Shown: positions 16,590 through 24,156, counted from the stretch's first letter. The stretch is DNA of 24,156 nt from JAGVLN01 sp964515755 (GCA_964515755.1 CAZEVK010000027.1:1-24156), one strand, 5' to 3'. Notes: generated by a model not told the origin, from the sequence alone. Numbers and translations: made by a program.

Positions 16590-18086
16590 ATGGCTTTTTT
16601 TTACGCATTACCTATCGCTCTTGGATTATTATGTGCACTACCAGTTGCTCTTGTATTATTATGCGCATTACTTTATGTAAGACTTAGTAAAAGCAAAATT
16701 GCTGTAGCTATTTTAACGCAAGATAACAATAATTTTGAAAAAATTCGGATAGAACTTAATCAAAAAATCGATGATTTGTTCCAGGAAAAATCAATATTAC
16801 AACATAAGCTGGAAGAATATATTGAACGCAGTGGTAAGTCTTATGCACAAATAGATTCCGTAAATGAGAAGAATAGCAAACTGGAAGAAGAGATAGCTAT
16901 TTTAAGAGAGTCTGCTAAGCAAATTCAGCATGAAATTTTTTATTATCAAAAAACTTTGGAGTTAAAATCACAGGCAATGCAAGAAATAGAAAAGCGTATG
17001 ACAGATTGGGAATCTTCTCGCTTAGAAGCAATTAATCATGCTAAAGCTGCAATTTTTGAAGCTGGTACCAAACTTACGCATCAATTGCTTGAACAGCACA
17101 AGAATGAAGCTAAAGAGTCACAAACAAAAATCTCTCAGACTACATCTGAGCTACAAACTCAATTTGAAAAAATATTAAACAGTGTTGCAGTACTAGATAG
17201 TGAAATTAAAGCCTCAAAACAAACTGTAGAAATCGTAAAAAATTCGCTACTATCGCCTGTTGGAGCAGGAAGCTTAGCAGAGATTACTTTAGAAAATATA
17301 TTAAAAGCTTCCGGACTTGAACCAGGGCGTGATTTCATAATGCAATATTCACTTATTACTGATAAAGATAATGCCAAATTACGACCAGATGCAGTAGTAT
17401 TTTTACCAGCAAATAACGCATTTATTATTGATAGTAAGGCATCCAAATTTTTTACCGAGCTTGCTCAAGCCAATAGCTTAGAATCTGAACAATTGATCTT
17501 TATTCAATTAAAAACCACTATGCGTAATCACCTAAAATCACTAACCAGTAAAGATTATAAAGAAGCTTTACGCCATCATTTAAAAGAACATAATATTCAA
17601 CACATTGCTAGTATAATGTTTTTGCCTAGTGAAACTGCGATTGAAAAATTAGGTAAAATAGATCCAGATTTTATGACTAAAGCTTGGGAACAAGAGGTTT
17701 TTCCTGTAGGCCCTACTGGTCTAATTAATATCCTTTCTCATGCTAAATTCCAAACTTCAAGCTATAAGCAAGTAGAAAATCATCATATTATTATTGAAGA
17801 AATTAGGAAATTGCTAAATTCATTTGGCACCTTGTCCGAATATGCTAAAAAAGTCGGAGGAAGTCTGCAAAATGCGACTAATAATTATGATAAATTCGCA
17901 GCTTCTTTTAACTCAAGCCTAATTCCTAAAGCACGTAATTTAGAAAAACTTGGTATTCATTTACAAAAGAATAAGTCATTGCCTTCTTCATTAGATAGGC
18001 TCACAGTAATCTCTTCTAATAAAAGGGCACTAATTGATGTTGATGATTATGGTGATAATGAAAATGAATTAAAATCGGAGTTATAA
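16590..18086 (+). CDS. rmuC: RmuC-family protein (recombination-limiting, nuclease-like)
   Basis: RmuC proteins limit DNA inversion and rearrangement and carry a PD-(D/E)xK nuclease-like core; the biochemical activity is unproven. Residues 5-30 form a membrane anchor built from a duplicated ten-residue unit (ALPIALGLLC, then ALPVALVLLC). Residues about 45-215 are charged and heptad-like, a long coiled coil. The core follows: VGAGSLAEITLENILKASGL (224-243), RPDAVVFLP (265-273, D267), and IIDSKA (279-284, D281 and K283), the expected catalytic-type residues. The last 80 residues are again helical. Length (498) fits. The ribosome-binding site is weak. The gamma carbonic anhydrase-like gene starts one base after the stop. 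Confidence 0.92.
   Translation: MAFFYALPIALGLLCALPVALVLLCALLYVRLSKSKIAVAILTQDNNNFEKIRIELNQKIDDLFQEKSILQHKLEEYIERSGKSYAQIDSVNEKNSKLEEEIAILRESAKQIQHEIFYYQKTLELKSQAMQEIEKRMTDWESSRLEAINHAKAAIFEAGTKLTHQLLEQHKNEAKESQTKISQTTSELQTQFEKILNSVAVLDSEIKASKQTVEIVKNSLLSPVGAGSLAEITLENILKASGLEPGRDFIMQYSLITDKDNAKLRPDAVVFLPANNAFIIDSKASKFFTELAQANSLESEQLIFIQLKTTMRNHLKSLTSKDYKEALRHHLKEHNIQHIASIMFLPSETAIEKLGKIDPDFMTKAWEQEVFPVGPTGLINILSHAKFQTSSYKQVENHHIIIEEIRKLLNSFGTLSEYAKKVGGSLQNATNNYDKFAASFNSSLIPKARNLEKLGIHLQKNKSLPSSLDRLTVISSNKRALIDVDDYGDNENELKSEL
16605..16664 (+). repeat. Tandem 30-base duplication in the rmuC membrane-anchor codons
   Basis: Two adjacent 30-base units (16605-16634 and 16635-16664) agree at 24 of 30 positions, with a partial third copy beginning GCATTAC at 16665. 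They encode ALPIALGLLC and ALPVALVLLC, lengthening the hydrophobic anchor by ten residues without breaking the frame. Confidence 0.75.
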
Positions 18087-18087
18087 A

Positions 18088-18609
18088 ATGCCTAATATTT
18101 ACTCATATTTTAATAAAAGCCCAAAGATCGATAAAACTGCTTTTATCGCCCCAACTGCTGCAATTATCGGCGATGTAACAATTGGTGCAAATTCAGGTAT
18201 TTGGTTTAATTCAGTACTGCGTGGCGATGTGGAAAAAATCTTTATCGGCAATAATAGTAACATCCAAGATGGCTCAGTAATTCATGTTTCACGCAATGGC
18301 TTTCCAACTATAATTGGCTCCTATGTAACCGTTGGTCACAAGGTTTTACTCCATGCTTGTACATTAGAAGACTACTCTTTCGTAGGCATGGGCTCAATTA
18401 TTATGGATAGGTCAATAGTCGAGTCTGGTGGCTGGGTTGCTGCCGGATCTTTAGTTACCGAAGATAAAATAATAAAGTCGGGAGAAATCTGGGCTGGAAG
18501 ACCGGCTAAATTTTTTCGAAAACTCACCCAATCAGAACAAAACTATATAAAAACGTCAGCTGATAATTACACAGCACACGCTCAAGAATATTTAGTAATG
18601 AAATTGTAG
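18088..18609 (+). CDS. Gamma-class carbonic anhydrase family protein (YrdA/PaaY-like)
   Basis: This 173-residue left-handed beta-helix protein belongs to the gamma carbonic anhydrase/YrdA group, whose members are trimeric, zinc-binding and often of unknown physiological role. Hexapeptide repeats run from about 20 to 140. The three zinc histidines can be placed as H66 (SVIHVS), H84 and H89 (VGHKVLLHA). The supporting VLRGDV (R45, D47) and NIQDGSV are also present. The extra catalytic loop of Cam-type enzymes is absent, so carbonic anhydrase activity is uncertain. GGAG in the rmuC end provides its ribosome-binding site, and the genes are one base apart. After its TAG stop the same frame stays open for 30 more codons. 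Confidence 0.9.
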   Translation: MPNIYSYFNKSPKIDKTAFIAPTAAIIGDVTIGANSGIWFNSVLRGDVEKIFIGNNSNIQDGSVIHVSRNGFPTIIGSYVTVGHKVLLHACTLEDYSFVGMGSIIMDRSIVESGGWVAAGSLVTEDKIIKSGEIWAGRPAKFFRKLTQSEQNYIKTSADNYTAHAQEYLVMKL

Positions 18610-18788
18610 CATAATCATTTATCGGATAAAGATAACACATTTGATATTTGTGCTACTGATCAATTATTTATTGAACAAAGTATCTTACTAAGAGAAAGCT
18701 GATATAGCATAGAAACCAATGAAAACCGAGCTTAATTATCGCAACTAAAAATTTATAATTACAAAAGTAAAGATATATTAATTATTAG

Positions 18789-18827
18789 TTGACATATAGT
18801 AATTCATTATATAACGTAGCATATAAT
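18789..18827 (+). promoter_or_regulatory. Possible promoter ahead of the broken ankyrin-glycosyltransferase gene
   Basis: A perfect TTGACA at 18789-18794 lies upstream of TATAAC (18810-18815, 15-base spacer) and of a perfect TATAAT (18822-18827, too far for that -35). Neither pairing is ideal, but the cluster sits about 30-60 bases before the ATG at 18855. It may be a decaying promoter. Confidence 0.3.
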
Positions 18828-18854
18828 TTGTGTTAATGAAATATTGGTATTAAA

Positions 18855-20368
18855 ATGGCGACTTAAACAAAAAGTGATATTAAATCAACAACTAAAATCC
18901 TTGATAGAATTATAGAACAAAATGAGCTTCAATTTAATCAGCTACACAATCCTAATTTAACAAGGCCAGCTATAATTGATTATGCGATGATGACCACTGC
19001 TGAGTTCATAACAAAATTTGCTAATGAGAAGACAGCAATATTACAAGAAAAAGATATAAATAATAACACAATACTTCACTATGCCACAAAATTAGGCAAC
19101 TGTGAACTAGTTAAGTATTTAGTAGAAAAAACGACTCTGTTAATGTTCAAAATATATACGGCAAAACACCTCTTAGCTTTGCCGTAAAGGAAGGCCATAC
19201 AGAAATTGTAAAAATATTACTTGATGCCGGATCCGATCTAAATGAAGTTGAAAATCACAAAAATATATTTGAAGATGCTAGAGATGAAATAAAGGAATTA
19301 TTAATTAAACATGACTATATCAAACCTATAGATTATGAAGAAAAAAGCCTAGAAACAATGATATTAACTATAGGACAAATTAACAAGCTACATATAATTC
19401 AAGAAAACTGTATGGAGCGTCCAACTATAACGCATAATATACATTACATGTGGCTTACAGATCCTGAAAATCCAATTGAAGCACCACTAAGTCACTTAAC
19501 TTACGTAACCGATTCAATGGCAGCATTTCGTAATGGCACTAAATATAATGATTGGAACTATCAATTTCATACTAATACACCATACTCAATTAGTAATACA
19601 ACAAACTTCTTTATATCTTTAGGGTTTAAAATTAGGGATATTACTTCAGAATATAACGAATTCCAAACTGGTGGATTTATAGATGTTTTTATCAAAAGCA
19701 AAAAATATGGCTTGGCTACTGACCTTGCTAGATATGAAATTGTTAATAATGATGGCGGTATTTACCTAGACTTAAACTTTAACCTAACCAGAGCACTTGA
19801 TCACGAAGTTTGTGCTTATTCTTATGTTGGTTTATATAGAATGCATATTGCTAATAACAGGCCTATAGACGTACCAGCACCTGAAAATTATTTTTTCGTC
19901 TCAAGGCCAAACCATCCTATACTTACTCAAACAATCAGCGACATCTTTAACCCATTCCATGATACTAATTCAAAAATTTACTGGGATGCATTAAATGAAG
20001 CTCATGATGGTTTAACACATACTTTCTTTGAGAAATTTTCTCTTAATAATATACTTAACTTAACATCAAATGGTGAACCAGGAATAATATACACTTTCAT
20101 AAGAGGTCATGATAATGGTGATAACCATAAATATACATCAACTACACTTGAAACTACTATAGAGAGCTTGTCATATAATCCAGCAAAATACAGAAAATTA
20201 TTAGATAAAATAAAGGAAGTAATGAAACAAAATCCACCTAAATTTGTATGCACAAATTCAGATTTCGTTTCACCAATTGGCGAGGACAGTATGTATGGGG
20301 GAAGCTGGTCTTCTAATGTAGAAAATAAACATACAGATACTATAGTTATACTGCTAATGAAAATTTGA
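18855..20368 (+). pseudogene. Broken ankyrin-repeat plus DXD-type glycosyltransferase gene (effector-like)
   Basis: Read across two lesions, this is one gene of about 504 codons. From ATG 18855 the frame meets TAA at codon 4 (18864-18866) and then stays open. At the six-A run 19126-19131 a one-base loss shifts the frame, and coding continues in the -1 frame to 20368. Two ankyrin repeats span the shift: NNNTILHYATKLGNCELVKYL, then NIYGKTPLSFAVKEGHTEIVKILL and AGSDLN. The C-terminal part (from about 19400) resembles sugar-binding DXD/TcdA-TcdB-type glycosyltransferases: HNIHYMWL near the start, then LATDLARYEIV and GGIYLDLN. The DXD position reads D-L-N, its second acid replaced by Asn. Ankyrin-glycosyltransferase fusions suggest a host-directed effector (inference). 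The pieces 18987-19187 and 19358-20368 could still be translated separately. Confidence 0.78.
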
Positions 20369-20391
20369 TAGCTGGCTAGCTTAGCGAAAGC

Positions 20392-20444
20392 ACTATCCAC
20401 ACTCAGTAATTAAATTTTTTAATTTATGACTGAGTGTGGATAGT
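20392..20444 (+). terminator. Long perfect hairpin between the pseudogene and murU
   Basis: ACTATCCACACTCAGT (20392-20407) is the exact reverse complement of 20429-20444, a 16-base stem. Inside it AATTAAA can pair with TTTAATT around a three-T loop, giving about 23 pairs with a small bulge. TTTATTT follows on the plus strand. It lies between convergent genes (pseudogene ends 20368, murU ends 20459), so a bidirectional terminator is the natural reading; the broken T-tract makes it less than textbook. Confidence 0.7.
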
Positions 20445-20458
20445 TTATTTAAAGCTCA

Positions 20459-21187
20459 TTAAATACTTAACAAGTGATGCTCTTTAATAAATAATTCTGT
20501 TTCAATAATGGACTGAGGAGTACCAATATGGAACCAATAACCTTTGTATAAGGTAGCAAAAACATCCTTATATTTTAACCTTGCATAGATATTAAAAATA
20601 TTACATTTCTCTAGATTTTCATGTTGCAAAAATTTAGGACAAATAATTTGAATGCCCATATACACAAAAGGTAATGGAGCTACAATTGGAAATAGAACTC
20701 TACCTTCTCGATTAACATTAAAATCACCTTTACCCTCATAACCAATTGCTTGGTCTTTAGGATAGAGCAACAACAGTGCATTCATATCTAATTCCTGCCA
20801 CTTTAACTGCATGAAACCAAAAACACTTTCACCTCTATCAATCCAATAATTATCACCATTAACAACAAAGAATGGTTGGTTGTTCATATAAATCAGGCTC
20901 TTTTTTATCGATCCCCAAACTTCATGGAGTTCATTTTCAATTACAAAATGAAGATCAATATCAAAGAAATTATTCTTTACATATTCTTCAACATGCTTTT
21001 TTAATAGCTCACCTTTATAAAATAAATTTATGACAATTTTTCTAATTGAAGATTTATAAAGCTCATCAATAATTTTAGTAATTAATGACTGCCCAAAAAT
21101 CTCTACCATTGGTTTAGGAATAATGTTAGTGATTGGATACATTCTTTTACCTAATCCTGCTGCAAGTATTAATGCTTGTTGAATCAT
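20459..21187 (-). CDS. murU: Sugar-1-phosphate nucleotidyltransferase, probably MurNAc-1-P uridylyltransferase MurU
   Basis: MurU joins MurNAc-1-phosphate to UTP, giving UDP-MurNAc in the peptidoglycan recycling route that bypasses MurA. The 242-residue product shows the nucleotidyltransferase signature ALILAAGLGKRMYPITNIIPKPM (5-27; here ILAAGLGKRM and PKP with K25), VNGDNYWID (109-117, D112), GYEGKGDFNVN (149-159) and WFHIGTP (218-224), in the order of characterised MurU. One departure is that the usual ETGGGI loop reads EVWGSI (89-94). The assignment rests mainly on the AmgK gene 6 bases upstream, since tsaE-amgK-murU is a known alphaproteobacterial operon. A generic GlcNAc-1-P-type transferase is the alternative. 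Confidence 0.82.
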   Translation of the reverse strand: MIQQALILAAGLGKRMYPITNIIPKPMVEIFGQSLITKIIDELYKSSIRKIVINLFYKGELLKKHVEEYVKNNFFDIDLHFVIENELHEVWGSIKKSLIYMNNQPFFVVNGDNYWIDRGESVFGFMQLKWQELDMNALLLLYPKDQAIGYEGKGDFNVNREGRVLFPIVAPLPFVYMGIQIICPKFLQHENLEKCNIFNIYARLKYKDVFATLYKGYWFHIGTPQSIIETELFIKEHHLLSI

Positions 21188-21193
21188 AAAAAA

Positions 21194-22174
21194 CTATGAG
21201 CTTGATGTTGTAAGCGATACCTTATCAAACCAATTTTTCAAAGGTAACAACAAAGGATTATTAAGATGATGGTGAACATATGACCATACTCTTGGTAATA
21301 ATCTTAAATAACGAGAGTCACCATCACGCAAGGCTTTACGTGCAAACACCCCTAAAATTTTACAGCTTCTCTGAGTTCCTAAAATAATATAATCAGCCAA
21401 GAATTCTTTACGATTATGATTAGTTTTTTCAATATAATAATTAATCATTTGTTGTACCACATCATTAGTAATATCTCTTCTAGCATCCTCTAAAAGTGAT
21501 ACCATATCGTAGACCATTGAACCAATAATAGCATCCTGGAAATCCAGTAATCCAACTTTTTTATGACCTACACGGCCCTCAAGCCACATAAGATTATCTG
21601 CATGATAATCTCTAAGTACTAAACAATCATTTGGAAAATGTAATGATTTTAAAAGCTTAGTCCAAATTTCTGTATACTCATCCTTTAAATGAGAAGATAA
21701 TTCTTCACCATTAAAAGCTTGAAAATACCAATCTGTTAGTAAACAAACTTCATCTAATAATTTTTGCTGATCATATATATATAAATCAATTGCTAAATCA
21801 GTTTTGTGCAACTTAACTAAAACATCAACTGCTTTACTATATAACATACTTTCAGAAACATCATCGAGCTTAGCAGACAAAACTCTATTATAATGGTTGT
21901 TGCCAAAATCCTCTAATAAAAGAAAACCATTTTTTATGTCTTTTTTTAGAATTTCTGGAACAGAAAAATTATTTTGGTGTAAAAATTCTCCAATTTTAAT
22001 AAATGGTAGAACTTCTTCTTGATTTGGAGGAGCATCCATTAAGATATATGTTTTACCATTTAGATCAATTCGTTCATAAGACCTAAAAGATGCGTCTGCA
22101 GGCAGCTTGTTAACGTTATAAGATAAACCAAAATGTTCATCTAAAAAGATTTTTTTTATAGCTTCTCTACTCAT
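21194..22174 (-). CDS. amgK: Anomeric MurNAc/GlcNAc kinase AmgK (APH-fold phosphotransferase)
   Basis: AmgK phosphorylates MurNAc (and GlcNAc) at the anomeric position with ATP, feeding MurU. The 326-residue protein has the aminoglycoside phosphotransferase fold: LPADASFRSYERI near residues 24-36, YILMDAPP (43-50), LLLEDFGNNHYNRVL (85-99), the catalytic loop LRDYHADNL (187-195) and the magnesium-binding LLDFQDA (209-215). The DASFRSY and MDAPP features are typical of AmgK as opposed to antibiotic kinases. AAGGAT precedes the ATG and overlaps the end of tsaE; the gap is 6 bases on both sides, so it is a tight three-gene operon. Together with GlmU this suggests active wall recycling. Confidence 0.88.
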   Translation of the reverse strand: MSREAIKKIFLDEHFGLSYNVNKLPADASFRSYERIDLNGKTYILMDAPPNQEEVLPFIKIGEFLHQNNFSVPEILKKDIKNGFLLLEDFGNNHYNRVLSAKLDDVSESMLYSKAVDVLVKLHKTDLAIDLYIYDQQKLLDEVCLLTDWYFQAFNGEELSSHLKDEYTEIWTKLLKSLHFPNDCLVLRDYHADNLMWLEGRVGHKKVGLLDFQDAIIGSMVYDMVSLLEDARRDITNDVVQQMINYYIEKTNHNRKEFLADYIILGTQRSCKILGVFARKALRDGDSRYLRLLPRVWSYVHHHLNNPLLLPLKNWFDKVSLTTSSS

Positions 22175-22180
22175 AAATCC

Positions 22181-22627
22181 TTAATCATTATTACAAAAAA
22201 TTCCTTCTGCAGTTACTTCTGCAGTCCTACTATTAGAAAAATTTTGAAAATTGATAGTTACTTTATTACTAACCTTCAATATGTTTTCTATAATTTCCGG
22301 CCATTCTATTAAAACTATTCCATATTTCAAAGCATCTTCTAAACCAAGCTCATAAACTTCTTCAACATTTTTTAATCTAAATAGATCAAAATGCCACAAC
22401 TCAAAATTAGCAGATTTATATTGATGTACCAAGTTAAATGTAGGACTAGTTACCACATCTTTAGTCTTACAAATTGCATAAATAAAAAATTGTGCAAAAG
22501 TGGTTTTACCAGAACCTAGATCACCTTTAAGTAAAATTACACTACTCTTCTTAGCTTTGTCAGCTAGAGAGAATGCAAAATTTTTAGTTTGTTCAAGACT
22601 ATCAAGATTAATTAGGAATTTTTGCAT
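22181..22627 (-). CDS. tsaE: tRNA threonylcarbamoyladenosine biosynthesis ATPase TsaE
   Basis: TsaE is the ATPase that turns over the TsaB-TsaD complex during formation of t6A37 in ANN-decoding tRNAs, and it is essential in many bacteria. The 148-residue product has Walker A GDLGSGKTT (35-43), the switch-like TSPTF (60-64), LWHFDLFRL (77-85, D81) and LIEWPE (106-111), all family hallmarks. Length matches E. coli (153). No strong Shine-Dalgarno precedes the ATG. It heads the tsaE-amgK-murU operon. Confidence 0.96.
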   Translation of the reverse strand: MQKFLINLDSLEQTKNFAFSLADKAKKSSVILLKGDLGSGKTTFAQFFIYAICKTKDVVTSPTFNLVHQYKSANFELWHFDLFRLKNVEEVYELGLEDALKYGIVLIEWPEIIENILKVSNKVTINFQNFSNSRTAEVTAEGIFCNND

Positions 22628-22998
22628 GTTAAATTAATTCATAATAGCTATTGAGTTTTCTTCAAAATTTTTACATCTAGAATTGGGTCAGTAATGTCAT
22701 AATAATCTACTAAAATTCTGTTTTTAAAAATTTCTTTATGCACAATATTAAGTCACGAAAATATTAAAGCAAAAAGCTTCGTTTATATTCATATGTACAG
22801 CAAAATACATTAAATTTTTGTCTATTGCAAAAGAACATTTTGCGCTTAATTAAAGAAAAATAAATAATACACGGCTAAAATAACTACTCATTACGGTCTA
22901 AGGTTTCTATTGATTGTTCTCAACATAGCAAAATAATTTGTAATTTCAACAACCTTGCTTTATATTCTTTTTATTATCAATAAAACTTTAAGACGATT
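22628..22998 (-). other. 371-base divergent gap between tsaE and dapD, with a short coding-like remnant
   Basis: No convincing gene fills this gap. On the minus strand, 22743 down to 22648 is open from a GTG for 31 codons and reads coding-like (VHKEIFKNRILVDYYDITDP, ending KILKKTQ) before a TAG 20 bases ahead of tsaE. It has no clear ribosome-binding site and may be a gene remnant or chance. The promoters for tsaE and dapD must lie here, but no element stands out. Confidence 0.4.
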
Positions 22999-23838
22999 AT
23001 GAAAAATAGTAATTTACAGCAAATTATTGAACATGGCTGGGAAAATATAAATATATTGCCAATAAACGAAGAGTTAATAAATTCAGTTAATGTAACTTTA
23101 GATTTGTTAGATAAAGGCGAAATTAGAATTGCAGAAAAAAAAGATGAATTATGGAAAGTAAATATATGGATAAAAAAAGCTATCTTAATTTCATTCAAAA
23201 TAAATAGTAACAGCCTTATAAATAGTTCCATAATTTTTTCAGAAAGCTATAATTACAACTGGTTTGATAAAGTAAAATTGAAATTTAGCGGGTGGTCTCA
23301 AGCAGATTTTTTAAAAGCAGGAATCAGAGCTGTCCCGGGTTCAATTGTTAGACACTCTGCTTTTATTGAAAAAAATGTTATTTTAATGCCAAGTTTTGTC
23401 AATATTGGTGCTTTTATCGGAGAAGGATCAATGATAGATACTTGGGCTACGGTGGGAAGCTGTGCACAAATTGGTAAAAATTGTCATATTTCTGGTGGTA
23501 CTGGCATTGGAGGAGTTTTAGAGCCTCTACAAAGCAACCCAGTTATTATTGAAGATAATTGCTTTATCGGTGCAAGATCAGAAATCGCTGAAGGCGTTGT
23601 AGTCAGAGAAGGCAGTGTTATATCAATGGGTGTTTTCATAGGGGCATCTACAAAAATTATAGACAGAGCAACAGGGGAAATATTTTATGGTGAAGTTCCG
23701 CCTTATTCGGTAGTAGTTCCAGGAGTATTGCCTAGTAAAAATGAGAATCAGCCGCTATTAAGCGCTGCAGTAATCGTAAAAACAGTGGATCAAAAGACTC
23801 GTAGTAAAACTTCAATTAATGAGATTTTAAGATCCTAA
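22999..23838 (+). CDS. dapD: Tetrahydrodipicolinate N-succinyltransferase
   Basis: DapD succinylates 2,3,4,5-tetrahydropyridine-2,6-dicarboxylate using succinyl-CoA, a step in the succinylase route to meso-diaminopimelate and lysine. The 279 residues comprise a helical N-terminal domain and a left-handed beta-helix from about residue 110. Family stretches are clear: RAVPGSIVRHSAFI, GEGSMIDTWATVGSCAQIG, HISGGTGIGGVLEPLQ, PVIIEDNCFIGARSEI and VVREGSVISMGVFIGAST. Length fits (E. coli 274). The ribosome-binding site is weak. recO follows 29 bases downstream on the same strand. Confidence 0.96.
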   Translation: MKNSNLQQIIEHGWENINILPINEELINSVNVTLDLLDKGEIRIAEKKDELWKVNIWIKKAILISFKINSNSLINSSIIFSESYNYNWFDKVKLKFSGWSQADFLKAGIRAVPGSIVRHSAFIEKNVILMPSFVNIGAFIGEGSMIDTWATVGSCAQIGKNCHISGGTGIGGVLEPLQSNPVIIEDNCFIGARSEIAEGVVVREGSVISMGVFIGASTKIIDRATGEIFYGEVPPYSVVVPGVLPSKNENQPLLSAAVIVKTVDQKTRSKTSINEILRS

Positions 23839-23867
23839 ATTAGATCAATAAATATAAAAACTTAATT

Positions 23868-24156
23868 ATGGAATGGTCTGATCACGGCGTTATCATTGCA
23901 ATCAATAAGTATAACGAAGAATCTGCTATAGTTTCATGTCTGACACAAAAACGAGGATTATGCCGTGGATTTATCAAAAACATCCATAGTAAAACTTTTA
24001 GTAAATCAATATTCATAGGTAATATAGTTCATATTTCTTGGAGCGCAAGATTAGAACAGCACCTAGGATCATGGAAAATTTTATCTTATGAAACATTAGC
24101 TCCATTCTTTTATCATGATAATAAAAAACTTACTGCCGTTGGTAGTATATGCGCAA
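23868..24156 (+). CDS. recO: DNA repair protein RecO, N-terminal part only
   Basis: RecO helps RecR load RecA onto SSB-coated single strands in gap repair. The 96 codons visible before the window edge begin MEWSDHGVIIAINKYNEESA and continue with CLTQKRGLCRGFIKNIHSK, matching the start of the alphaproteobacterial RecO OB-fold domain. The body of the protein, including any zinc-binding cysteines, lies outside. Only the order after dapD suggests co-transcription. Confidence 0.85.
   Translation, partial: MEWSDHGVIIAINKYNEESAIVSCLTQKRGLCRGFIKNIHSKTFSKSIFIGNIVHISWSARLEQHLGSWKILSYETLAPFFYHDNKKLTAVGSICA

Noticed and set aside
1..24156. CRISPR array, insertion sequence or defence island
   Set aside because: No regularly spaced repeats, no transposase frame or terminal repeats, and no defence-type protein families were seen.

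Overview
The window is an AT-rich (roughly two-thirds A+T), densely packed bacterial segment of about 24 kb. It looks like a Rickettsiales-type alphaproteobacterium, probably an obligate intracellular symbiont or parasite. Supporting signs are a degenerate second VirB4 of the rickettsial vir homologue (rvh) type IV secretion system, a class Ia ribonucleotide reductase without an ATP cone, the rpmF-plsX-fabH-ihfA-merR order typical of alphaproteobacteria, a tsaE-amgK-murU operon, and a decayed ankyrin-glycosyltransferase gene. As I recall, Rickettsia species lack glmU. An intact GlmU here would then argue for a relative outside Rickettsia proper; this is inference and could not be checked here.

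Layout: 1-1976, minus strand, tatC followed by serS (serS runs off the left edge). 2086-2376, plus strand, a lone unrecognised 96-residue gene with its own good promoter. 2378-5666, minus strand, operon nrdA-nrdB-yajQ, preceded at 5774-5819 by two NrdR-box-like 16-mers. 5932-8343, minus strand, a VirB4 paralogue with eroded ATPase motifs. 8457-8915, minus strand, a BamE-family lipoprotein. 9042-11949, plus strand, rpmF-plsX-fabH-ihfA-merR. 11950-12376, no recognisable gene. 12377-16506, minus strand, glmU-polA. 16590-18609, plus strand, rmuC and a gamma-class carbonic anhydrase-like gene. 18855-20368, plus strand, an ankyrin plus DXD-type glycosyltransferase gene broken by an early stop and a frameshift, closed by a long perfect hairpin. 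20459-22627, minus strand, tsaE-amgK-murU. 22999 to the end, plus strand, dapD and the start of recO.

Together the genes are mostly housekeeping: translation (serS, rpmF, tsaE), dNTP supply (nrdAB), replication and repair (polA, rmuC, recO), phospholipid and fatty acid initiation (plsX, fabH), and envelope and secretion (tatC, bamE, virB4). Peptidoglycan precursor supply stands out. GlmU makes UDP-GlcNAc, AmgK and MurU would salvage MurNAc to UDP-MurNAc, and DapD acts in meso-diaminopimelate synthesis, so the organism probably makes and recycles a real peptidoglycan.

I found no defence island, CRISPR array, insertion sequence, rRNA or tRNA gene. The least explained items are the 96-residue gene at 2086-2376, the broken effector-like gene, and the candidate NrdR operator. 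I see no clear evidence of a wholly new multi-gene system.
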